A stretch of DNA of 64,000 bases from Sphingobium sp. Leaf26. Lineage in GTDB: Bacteria > Pseudomonadota > Alphaproteobacteria > Sphingomonadales > Sphingomonadaceae. The position numbers and the translations under genes are program-made. Positions 25,152 to 32,972 of the stretch are shown here, one piece after another. The stretch is from positions 842,695 through 906,694 of the forward strand of contig NZ_LMKV01000001.1 in NCBI RefSeq assembly GCF_001421665.1, written 5' to 3'. Below the pieces are notes generated by a model. It had not been told where the DNA came from, made no database searches, and saw only the letters and a list, made by a program, of their open reading frames with translations. The stretch's first letter is position 1, and every line of letters begins with the position of its first letter.

Positions 25152-26392
25152 GTCCGGCTGTTCCGCTGGCTCATACTCTTCGTCCTGCGCTGGTTGCCTG
25201 TGCGCCTGTAGCTTTGCCCAAGGGGCGTGGGTGGTGGTTCGATAGTGCCCCGATCAGATATCTCGATTCGCCGCGCTGGGTCCGGTCCCGTTCCGGCAAG
25301 GGCGGGCCGCATCCACCATTGATCGCTGATCTTGATAGCATCCGACATCATCGCAGCGCGCGAGCGGCCTTCTTCTTGCGACCGTGTCGGATTGCCCAGC
25401 GTCTCTGTCCTTGGCGCGGCGGCTGGAGCCATAGCACGCCAGCGTTCAGACGCTCTTGCGCCTAAGGCCCAGCCGCGTTCCAGAAAGCGGAAGCCCGCCC
25501 CCATCTTCAGGGAAATGGCTAGCGCGATCAGGGTCGCCAGCGTGAAGATCAGGATGGTCGCCAATATCTCGCCGGGGGCCAGCACCGGGAGAGTGCCCGC
25601 CATCATCGCCCCGATCACATTGGCAAGCTGCGGCTCGACGATCGACATTTCGATGCCCAACAGCACGCCGGTCGCGACACTGGCGATCGCGGTGCCTAGC
25701 AGGGCGCGGACCCACCCTTCGAACAATCCCCGCGTCGTATCAAACAACAGGCAGGCAAAGAAAAGCGGTCCCAGTGCCAGCAGAAGGCCTGCAACCAGCC
25801 GGACCGTGACGAGGACGGCAAGGCCCGACACGAGCAGCAAGATGCCCGCCGTGGTGAGCAACGGATTACCGGCGAGCGAGTATGACAAAATAGGCGCTGC
25901 TGCTGGCGCAGTCGGCGCTACCGCCGTGCCCTCCTGGGATGCTGCGACCGCAGCGGGAGGCGCATTCGGAGACGGCCGGGTCAGTTCCGCAATGGTCTGA
26001 TAGCTGGTCTGGAGCCGCGCCGGAAAGCTGCGCCCCGATCCGCCGCCCGCGCCAGGCAGCAACGCGACCACTTCCTGCGGCGCTTCGATCGCCAGATTAT
26101 AAACCACCGAACGATAAGCGGACCATTGGGTCGCAAAGGCCAGCACGAGGCCGATCTTGGCGGCCAGCAATATTCCATCGCGAAGAACCAACTGCTCGCC
26201 CAGCAGCAGGCGATAGCCCTGGAAGGCGATGAGGATGGTGAGAAGCCCGCCCAGTGCGATGATGATCGGCGAGTTGCTGGCCGACAGCGCCGCATAGCCG
26301 CCTTCGCCCAGCAGCGTGGCCTGGCAATCGACATAGCGGGTAAGCGCCATCGCATAGCCCTGGGCGGCGTCGAAGGGCGCGCAACTCTCCAT
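25148..26392 (-). CDS. virB6: VirB6 polytopic membrane protein
   Basis: A 414-residue protein with several hydrophobic helices (IIIALGGLLTILIAFQGYRL; LVSGLAVLVTVRLVAGLLLA; VTGVLLGIEMSIVEPQLAN; LATILIFTLATLIALAIS) and the typical VirB6 LVAGLLLALGPLFFACLLFD segment with the following TRGLFEGWVRALLG. A hydrophilic tail of about 90 residues ends it. It forms the inner-membrane gate. It follows virB4 directly; the virB5 gene that usually lies between is absent. Confidence 0.88.
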   Translation of the reverse strand: MESCAPFDAAQGYAMALTRYVDCQATLLGEGGYAALSASNSPIIIALGGLLTILIAFQGYRLLLGEQLVLRDGILLAAKIGLVLAFATQWSAYRSVVYNLAIEAPQEVVALLPGAGGGSGRSFPARLQTSYQTIAELTRPSPNAPPAAVAASQEGTAVAPTAPAAAPILSYSLAGNPLLTTAGILLLVSGLAVLVTVRLVAGLLLALGPLFFACLLFDTTRGLFEGWVRALLGTAIASVATGVLLGIEMSIVEPQLANVIGAMMAGTLPVLAPGEILATILIFTLATLIALAISLKMGAGFRFLERGWALGARASERWRAMAPAAAPRTETLGNPTRSQEEGRSRAAMMSDAIKISDQWWMRPALAGTGPDPARRIEISDRGTIEPPPTPLGQSYRRTGNQRRTKSMSQRNSRT

Positions 26393-28773
26393 CAGGCGAC
26401 CTTGAGCAGTTCGGGCAGCCAGGCCTGCGGATCGTCGCCCACACGGTCGCGTATCTCGTCGAGGAGGCGCACGGTGCGCTCACGCCCCGAAAGGATGGTG
26501 AGGATGTCCCCTTCGCCCGAAAGGTTGAGCCGCGCGACCACGCTGTCATTGCCATGCTTAATTAGGAAACAATGGGTATTGTCGGCGAGGCTGCGGACAA
26601 GATCATATTCATGGGAGGTAAGACCGAAGCCGTCGCAATAATCCTCTCGCCGCGCCTTGGCGTTGGCCATGAATATCTGGGTCGCTGCCTGTTCGACGAT
26701 GGCGCTGGCGATCTTGCTGGACAGGGCGTCCTCTGCGCTCTGTGTGGCGAAGCCGACAATGCCGTTGCGCTTACGGATCGTCTTTTCCCAATCCTTGATC
26801 TTGTGGACGAAAATATCGTCGTCGAGCGCCTTCCAGCCCTCGTCGATTACGATGATCGCCGGAGTGCCGTCGAGCCGCTCTTCCACCCGATGGAAGAGAT
26901 ACATCATCGCAGGCGTACGCAGCACGGGCGTATCGAGGATGCGGGTCATGTCGAAGCCGACGGTCATGGCCGCAATGTCGGTACGATCCTCCTCATGATC
27001 GAACAGCCAGGCATGTTCGCCTTCACCCCACCAGGGGCGTAGGCGGGACCAGAGATCATTGGCATGGGGCCGTTCGCTGCCCCGGAACAGCTGGGCGACA
27101 TGACGCAGACGGCGATGCGAGCGTGGCACGGCATAGCTGGCATCGACCGCTTCCTGGATGTGGAGCAGCTCCTGCGGGGTCAGCGGCGTACCGGGCAGCA
27201 TCACGAGACGGCCAATCCAGTCGATGAGGAAGCGGCGGTTCTCGGGGCTGTCGTCAATCTGGAGCGGGTTTAGCGCGGCCGACATGCCGGGACGCAATAT
27301 GTCGTAGACGCCGCCGATGGCGCGAATGAACAGCTCGGCCCCGCGATCCTTGTCGAAGAAGATGATGCGCGGCGCAAACTTGCGCGCCTGGGCCAGCAGG
27401 AAGTTGAGCACCACGGTCTTGCCCGAACCTGACGGCCCGATGACGGTGAAGTTGCCCAGATCCCCCTGGTGGAAGTTGAAATGATAGGGACCGGCGGCGG
27501 TGGATTCCAATATGGTGACGGCATCACCCCAATGATTGCCGGTGGCCCGGCCGCTTGGGAAATTATGATAGCTCGCCAGGCTTGCGAAATTACGTGACGA
27601 GATCAGCGCACGCCGAGCGATATAGGGGAAGTTGCCGGGGAACTGCGCCCAATAACCCCCTTCCAAACCAATCTCCTCACGCACGGCGATGAGGCCAAGA
27701 TCGGTCAGAGCTGACTGGACCTCAGCAACATGGGCATCGACGACATTCATGTCGGTGCCGCGCACGGCGATGGTGAGATGATGTTCGCCAAAGGCGGCGC
27801 GCCCTGCGGCCAGATCATCCTTCGCCCCGCCTAGTTCGCCGCGCAGGCTGAGTGCCTCATCGTCCGACGCGCGCATACGGCGCAGCGCTAGGTTCATACG
27901 GCCAAGCCCAGCCTGGCGATCGACGAAGCCAAAGCTCTGGCTCACCACCATCTCGGCGGGAAGGCGCAGCAGGTCGTCGAGCATCCCGGGCGTAGTCTGG
28001 CCCGGATAATCCTTGATCGAGAGAATGGCCTGAAACTCGCGGGGCATGTCACCGGCAGCCGCCAGTTCCACCATGTCCTGGCCAAAGCTGATCCGGCGAT
28101 AGGGGAGATACTCGCCGACATCGCCCTCGGGTAGGCGCACGGGGCGCATCTCGCCGTTGAGGATCATCGAGAGAAATTCGAGCGGCTCCGAGCAGGAACC
28201 GCGATCGGTGTCGTAGGCGGTAAGGATGCGCGGCCTATAATGACCCAACGCCGCGACGATCTGCTCCGTCGCCGTGTCGAGCGCGCGCTTGTCGGCGGCG
28301 CGATCGGCCGCGCCAGAACCAGTTCCGGTCAACTTGCGCGACAGGCGATCGGCGATGCCGCTGCGCCCTTGCATGGGTCGGCGCACGATCGTGACGAAGA
28401 GATCGTTCACATAGAGGTGCCGCGAACCCAGCCGCGCACGCCAGGCCTCGTCCAGCCGGGCGCTGAAACTGTCGGGATAGTCGGCCTCCAGCGACGTATC
28501 GACGCGGCGGCGGATGATATGGTGATATAGGGCGAAGCGGGAAGAGCCGATCGCCTGGAGCATCGCATCGCGCAGACCCTTGCGATAGTTAAGCTCGTCA
28601 GTGTCGGCGGTCTCAAACAGAAAGCCGCCCAGATGGACCACCTGCATCATCAGGCCGTCGCGGGTCAGCAGCGTATGATCGTCGATCTGCGCGGCATAGG
28701 GGAGCCTGCTGCCGACCGACCGCTCGCGCTTTGCTGCCTTCTCGCTTGCGCTCAGGGACGATAGGAATTGCAA
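26392..28773 (-). CDS. virB4: VirB4 secretion ATPase
   Basis: About 793 residues. N-terminal VirB4 domain (RLPYAAQIDDHTLLTRDGLM; GSSRFALYHHIIRRRVD), Walker A IGPSGSGKTVVLNFLL, DKDRGAELFIRAIGG, Walker B PAIIVIDEGWKALDDDIF, then KRNGIVGFATQSAEDAL. It energises pilus biogenesis and substrate transfer. The frame is open to a GTG at 28827 inside virB3; a TTG at 28773, just before QFLSSLSASEKAAKRERS, is preferred because the 18 residues before it are the shadow of virB3. The start is uncertain. Confidence 0.92.
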   Translation of the reverse strand: MQFLSSLSASEKAAKRERSVGSRLPYAAQIDDHTLLTRDGLMMQVVHLGGFLFETADTDELNYRKGLRDAMLQAIGSSRFALYHHIIRRRVDTSLEADYPDSFSARLDEAWRARLGSRHLYVNDLFVTIVRRPMQGRSGIADRLSRKLTGTGSGAADRAADKRALDTATEQIVAALGHYRPRILTAYDTDRGSCSEPLEFLSMILNGEMRPVRLPEGDVGEYLPYRRISFGQDMVELAAAGDMPREFQAILSIKDYPGQTTPGMLDDLLRLPAEMVVSQSFGFVDRQAGLGRMNLALRRMRASDDEALSLRGELGGAKDDLAAGRAAFGEHHLTIAVRGTDMNVVDAHVAEVQSALTDLGLIAVREEIGLEGGYWAQFPGNFPYIARRALISSRNFASLASYHNFPSGRATGNHWGDAVTILESTAAGPYHFNFHQGDLGNFTVIGPSGSGKTVVLNFLLAQARKFAPRIIFFDKDRGAELFIRAIGGVYDILRPGMSAALNPLQIDDSPENRRFLIDWIGRLVMLPGTPLTPQELLHIQEAVDASYAVPRSHRRLRHVAQLFRGSERPHANDLWSRLRPWWGEGEHAWLFDHEEDRTDIAAMTVGFDMTRILDTPVLRTPAMMYLFHRVEERLDGTPAIIVIDEGWKALDDDIFVHKIKDWEKTIRKRNGIVGFATQSAEDALSSKIASAIVEQAATQIFMANAKARREDYCDGFGLTSHEYDLVRSLADNTHCFLIKHGNDSVVARLNLSGEGDILTILSGRERTVRLLDEIRDRVGDDPQAWLPELLKVA

Positions 28774-29036
28774 CGCCAGCGCCGATGATTGGGGACACGG
28801 GGGCAGCGGGCGGCCTTGACCAGCCACAGTTCGAAAATATGCGGATCGCGCAGGCAGGCGAGATAGCCGATAACATGGATGATGACCGCCGCCAGCAGCA
28901 CCCAGACCGACTTCAGCACCAAAAACAGCTCGGTGGTGACGATCGCGTTGAGGACGAAGAAGCTGTAGGTGACGCCCGCGAACATCTGCGGGCGGGCCAA
29001 GGCTACAAACAGGGTATCGCGGTCGAGATGGCTCAC
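28752..29036 (-). CDS. virB3: VirB3 membrane protein
   Basis: A 94-residue protein: LFVALARPQMFAGVTYSFFV at the N-terminus is the VirB3 signature (ARP motif), followed by two hydrophobic helices (FFVLNAIVTTELFLVL; WVLLAAVIIHVIGYLACL) and RDPHIFELWLVK. The start is a GTG at 29036, one base after the virB2 stop. VirB3 works with VirB4 at the inner membrane. The C-terminus overlaps virB4. Confidence 0.88.
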   Translation of the reverse strand: MSHLDRDTLFVALARPQMFAGVTYSFFVLNAIVTTELFLVLKSVWVLLAAVIIHVIGYLACLRDPHIFELWLVKAARCPRVPNHRRWRCNSYRP

Positions 29037-29037
29037 C

Positions 29038-29370
29038 TCAGTAACCGGCCGATGCGGTGGATTGGATGCCGCCCACGATGCTGGCCGCGCCGAACAGGAT
29101 GAAACAGCCCAGGATCACCACAGCGCCATAGCGCCAATTCATGCGGCCTGTGAGCATCATGAAGCCGACAGCTGCGACGGCGATGACAGCGGCTACCGTT
29201 GCAACCGTGCCTAGCAGTGTGCCTTGCAGCCATTGGAGCGCACCAACGATGGGGCCAGACCCAGCGGGATCGTTAAAATCAGCTTGGGCCAGCGCCGGAA
29301 AGGCCGGCCAAATCACGATAGCAAACCAAAAGCGGCAAGCTAGATTATACCACTGGCGTACCTGAAACAT
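29038..29370 (-). CDS. virB2: VirB2/TrbC pilin
   Basis: A 110-residue prepilin with a long signal peptide (FWFAIVIWPAFPALAQ) and the two-helix pilin core (GTLLGTVATVAAVIAVAAVG; TGRMNWRYGAVVILGCFILF). It is the first gene of the virB operon. The ATG at 29370 is preferred over the TTG 6 bp upstream. A paralogue without a visible signal peptide sits at the other end of the operon. Confidence 0.88.
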   Translation of the reverse strand: MFQVRQWYNLACRFWFAIVIWPAFPALAQADFNDPAGSGPIVGALQWLQGTLLGTVATVAAVIAVAAVGFMMLTGRMNWRYGAVVILGCFILFGAASIVGGIQSTASAGY

Positions 29371-29497
29371 TAGCAAATCTCGGCCTTCATTTACAGATAA
29401 CTATGCACTTCAGCTGTCAGTGCTAAACCCAAAAAGCAACAGAACAGCTTGCGTGTCTCGAACTTCGCCCAGGACTGTATGTACCAGACTCAGAAAT

Positions 29498-30091
29498 TCA
29501 AGGCACATAGCCAAGGGACATTTCGTACGTGTAGCCGTAGTTCGTGCATTCCGACATGTTTTTCGTGATTAGATGATCCATATCGCTTGTTCGGTAGCAT
29601 CGATGCAATTGCGTCAGCCCTGTGCCACTCGCGGTGGACGCATAGCCTAAGATACTATTAACGGTTTGTCCCTCGCAGCTGCTCGACGTCGATATGAAAT
29701 CGTCGACCGAAGAAGCGTTATAACAGCGATAAAGTGCCTGCCGTCCCGTACCGCCGGAGACGTAGAGATTAAAGGTTGGACCTTCTGCGCCTAGGCCTCC
29801 AGCATGACCTTCCATAAAGCCAATAGTGTAAAAATGCCCCCGCGCCACCGTGAAGAAACGGAAAACTGGGCGCTTGATACCATCTGCCTTCGCCACCCAA
29901 ACGACAGACCTATTGTTGGCTTTATCATAACTGTATATCGATGTGGCTATGTTAGCTGAGCTGACAACGGAAACCGTGCCAACGAGGCGACCAAGTGCGT
30001 CATAGGCATAGGTAAGATTTTCCGCCCTGACGGGCACTGAGTACGCTAATAGAAGCATCGCATTTAATAGCACTTTTGAAAGTTTTCGCAT
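29498..30091 (-). CDS. Small exported RHS-repeat protein with DUF5648-like domain
   Basis: A 197-residue protein: signal peptide (LNAMLLLAYSVPVRA), one or two YD repeats (YAYDALGRLVGTVSVV; IYSYDKANNRSV), then a DUF5648-like repeat region (PVFRFFTVARGHFYTIG; QALYRCYNASSVDDFISTS; QLHRCYRTSDMDHLITKN). DUF5648 modules are usually found at the ends of secreted proteins and may bind ligands. It lies 75 bp downstream of the immunity-like gene in the same direction. It could be a detached RHS tip or an orphan cassette. Confidence 0.65.
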   Translation of the reverse strand: MRKLSKVLLNAMLLLAYSVPVRAENLTYAYDALGRLVGTVSVVSSANIATSIYSYDKANNRSVVWVAKADGIKRPVFRFFTVARGHFYTIGFMEGHAGGLGAEGPTFNLYVSGGTGRQALYRCYNASSVDDFISTSSSCEGQTVNSILGYASTASGTGLTQLHRCYRTSDMDHLITKNMSECTNYGYTYEMSLGYVP

Positions 30092-30165
30092 CAGTCCTCC
30101 TTCAGTAGCAGTTTAGCGACTGCCAAATACATAATAGCATCGTAAGATATTATCGACCCACTGAA

Positions 30166-30561
30166 CTATTGCTCGCTTATCGGATATTTAATCTTATCTA
30201 CAAATTCTCCATTGCGGTACAAAATTACTGCCCCAAGGGAATCCGGGTCTGCCTCTTCTACCCACATTTCCAACGCTACCTCACCTTCGAAATCAATATG
30301 AAATTCCAAGCTATCCAACACATATATATCAATCAACTTCCTGTGCTTAAGCGCCATTAGCAAATCATCAAATTTAAATTGATCGATATCATCGCTGGAG
30401 ACAAGCCCGACACCATTAACTGTTAATGCCCAACTTGTACTGTACACCCATAGCTTTGTTACATCCTCTCCGGCGTCCTCAAAAAATATGTAGAAAAAAG
30501 ATCCGTAACCCATCTCAACGTCACTAACTTTTTTCTCATGTATACCCGAAAGCAATTTCAT
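30166..30561 (-). CDS. Putative immunity protein to the RHS toxin
   Basis: A 131-residue, strongly acidic, AT-rich protein (SDVEMGYGSFFYIFFEDAGE; GLVSSDDIDQFKFDDLLMAL; FEGEVALEMWVEEADPDS). No known family recognised. It starts 13 bp after the RHS toxin stop on the same strand, has no signal peptide and has the size and charge expected of a cytoplasmic immunity protein. Immunity role is inferred from position. Confidence 0.6.
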   Translation of the reverse strand: MKLLSGIHEKKVSDVEMGYGSFFYIFFEDAGEDVTKLWVYSTSWALTVNGVGLVSSDDIDQFKFDDLLMALKHRKLIDIYVLDSLEFHIDFEGEVALEMWVEEADPDSLGAVILYRNGEFVDKIKYPISEQ

Positions 30562-30574
30562 TTATAATTCCACG

Positions 30575-32935
30575 TCATTGAACTTTTCCAAATAGTGATT
30601 TCGCAACATCCAGTATCTCTGATCTATCTAAGTTCCGCTTCGTGATTTCCCGATGAAGCGCATCTGCCTGCTTTTCATTCAGATTCAGCTGCTTTACAAC
30701 CGACTCCGCCTGGCTATTTTGTGCTATATTGTTTTTAGGACTTCCGCCGGAATCTGGCTCACCCCCCGTTTTGCTGGCGCGACGGTCTCGCTCAGCTTTC
30801 TGCTGATCAGCGATCCGATCTTTGGCTTTCTTTCTCTTTGGCTTATTGGGATTTTCGATCGCAGACGTGCAACCCCCTGCACAAGTGTCATTGCCCCCCA
30901 AAGCCTCTGCGCTGACCAACATCTCAACTGCTGAAATCGGCGCTTTGCTCGCAAAATTTAGAAACCGAATGAATCCGATGCCCGCTGTAACAGTAACTTG
31001 CCCAAGTTTTTTCCCGACCACCACAATTTCGTCTGTGATTGCAATGTCAGGATCCATACCAGTAGGATCCGTCAAATTGACTGGGTCATTACCGACGTAA
31101 GCGTAGAGATTAAATTGGTCATCGTATCCAATAGGATCGCTTTGCAAGAATCGTCCCAAGGTAGGCGAATAAATGCGAGCTTTGTAATAATACATACCGA
31201 GATCAGGAACAAAAGCTTGCCCTGTATACGAAAACCGACCTGTGTTACCACTACCCGGTATACCGTACTCGTCGTATGTATTGATACCAATACTCGATCC
31301 AGCACTGGCACCAATTGAAACGATACTTCCTTGATGATTGGACCGCAAGACACGTCGGTCCGACAAATCTGCGCCTTCGTACCAAAACAAGGGTTCGTCC
31401 ACATTCGGGCCATGAACGTAGCGCCGCGACAAAGATGCCGAACCCGAATATTCGGCAACTAATTCATCGCCATCGTAGAGAAACTGGCTAACTGTTGACC
31501 CTTGTGTCTGAAAAAGCCTGCCAAGAGGATCATATGATAGCGATACGCTGTTAATGCCAGATGAACTTATCAAACGATTCTCTATATCATAAACATACGT
31601 ATTTGAGCCATCAGACGTGATATTTCCGTTGGCATCATAGTTGAAATTTGTCCCACCTACATTGCTGTACTGGTTCCGCCCGTTGCTGACATAGGAACGA
31701 TTGACAGCGCCATGTCCATTCCAAACGTAGCTATCATTGCTCGTTGTGCGACCCAGCGCTTGCCCCGCAGGATTATATGATGGCGCACAGGTTGTGCCAC
31801 TTAGACTGCCCATACAGAACGTGACATCTGCTGCAGTTCCAGCAAGATCAATCTTTATGCTCGCAAGCCTACCAACGTTGTCATAGCTATAATCAGTCTT
31901 GTTGGCGTCACTTGTACCGCATGTCGACACCCCGCTTGATAGCCAGCAATCACGCTCGCCTCGGTTATTATATACAATGCTTCCAATGACAGAATTGGCG
32001 CCTTGTTTAATCAGCGTCATGCGATCTAGGCTGTCATACTCAAATGTGACGAAGTTCGCATCTGGATATGTTAGTCGCGTCCGGTTGCCATTTGCGTCAT
32101 ACAAGTGAGAAAGGGTGCGAACAGTGCCACCCATGCTGTTGGCACTGGATGTAAGTTGTCCCAGCCCATCGTAGTTATTGGTAATTCCCTGGGAGGTGGG
32201 GGCGCTTGATCCGTAACGGGCGAAAGTTTGCAGGCCACGCAAATCATAGCCATAATAGACCGCATCCATGCCGGAAGGCGAAGCCGACAGGCACTGCGCT
32301 AGGGTCGCAGTTGCTGCCAAATAGAATTTGCTGGTGACCCGATTGAGACCATCGAACTTCTGGCAGATGAACCGCCCATCTCGCTTCTTCAGCCCGGTAC
32401 GATTGCCATTGTTATCGTAACCATATTGCTCGAAGTCTGCAGTATTTTCGCTTCCCGATGTAGATACCGCCAAGGCCGGAGTGCTGTCGTTAAATGAAGA
32501 AGCGAGTGCAACTGATGGAAATATCCATTTAGTCTGACGATCAAAGCCATCATATTCGAATTTTGCTCGATTTCCCTTAGCATCTATTATATATTCCCGT
32601 TTGCCATTCGCAGTGTATTTATATGTAACGTATGCCTGTTCGAGAGATGTTCCAACCGCTTTGCGGACTTGTAACAGTCGGCCTGCGTCATCGTATATGT
32701 TTTTCGTCACTCTGTCGGCCCCATTTGGGCCACCGGCCTGCGGAATGCAGGCACCGCCTTGCCCGGCCCATTGCGAAGGATCCATTCGAATTACTTCGCA
32801 CTGCAATCGCCCTATCGAGTCATAGCTATACTGCGATACAGCGACGACTGTCTCTGCATGTGCCACACCAAAGGTACTACATATAATTGCTGTCAGATTT
32901 GCGCCGAGCAAACGCTTGAAATATCGATATCTCAT
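30575..32935 (-). CDS. Exported RHS core protein with C-terminal toxin-like domain
   Basis: A 786-residue protein. ATG 32935 gives a signal peptide (LLGANLTAIICSTFGVAHA); the longer frame upstream is discarded. It consists of YD repeats (YSYDSIGRLQCEVI; YEYDSLDRMTLIKQG; YVYDIENRLISS) and the RHS core ending in YYYKARIYSPTLGRFLQSDP, then NLTDPTGMD. About 125 variable residues follow (TSAIENPNKPKRKKAKDRIA, then LNLNEKQADALHREITKRNL and EILDVAKSLFG). In polymorphic toxins the part after the core is a cleaved toxin; this one is unclassified by eye. The immunity-like gene follows 13 bp downstream. Markedly lower GC than the island backbone. Confidence 0.85.
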   Translation of the reverse strand: MRYRYFKRLLGANLTAIICSTFGVAHAETVVAVSQYSYDSIGRLQCEVIRMDPSQWAGQGGACIPQAGGPNGADRVTKNIYDDAGRLLQVRKAVGTSLEQAYVTYKYTANGKREYIIDAKGNRAKFEYDGFDRQTKWIFPSVALASSFNDSTPALAVSTSGSENTADFEQYGYDNNGNRTGLKKRDGRFICQKFDGLNRVTSKFYLAATATLAQCLSASPSGMDAVYYGYDLRGLQTFARYGSSAPTSQGITNNYDGLGQLTSSANSMGGTVRTLSHLYDANGNRTRLTYPDANFVTFEYDSLDRMTLIKQGANSVIGSIVYNNRGERDCWLSSGVSTCGTSDANKTDYSYDNVGRLASIKIDLAGTAADVTFCMGSLSGTTCAPSYNPAGQALGRTTSNDSYVWNGHGAVNRSYVSNGRNQYSNVGGTNFNYDANGNITSDGSNTYVYDIENRLISSSGINSVSLSYDPLGRLFQTQGSTVSQFLYDGDELVAEYSGSASLSRRYVHGPNVDEPLFWYEGADLSDRRVLRSNHQGSIVSIGASAGSSIGINTYDEYGIPGSGNTGRFSYTGQAFVPDLGMYYYKARIYSPTLGRFLQSDPIGYDDQFNLYAYVGNDPVNLTDPTGMDPDIAITDEIVVVGKKLGQVTVTAGIGFIRFLNFASKAPISAVEMLVSAEALGGNDTCAGGCTSAIENPNKPKRKKAKDRIADQQKAERDRRASKTGGEPDSGGSPKNNIAQNSQAESVVKQLNLNEKQADALHREITKRNLDRSEILDVAKSLFGKVQ

Positions 32936-32972
32936 CGTTGCGTTCCTATTAGGGTGAAAACGGCAGGGAAAA

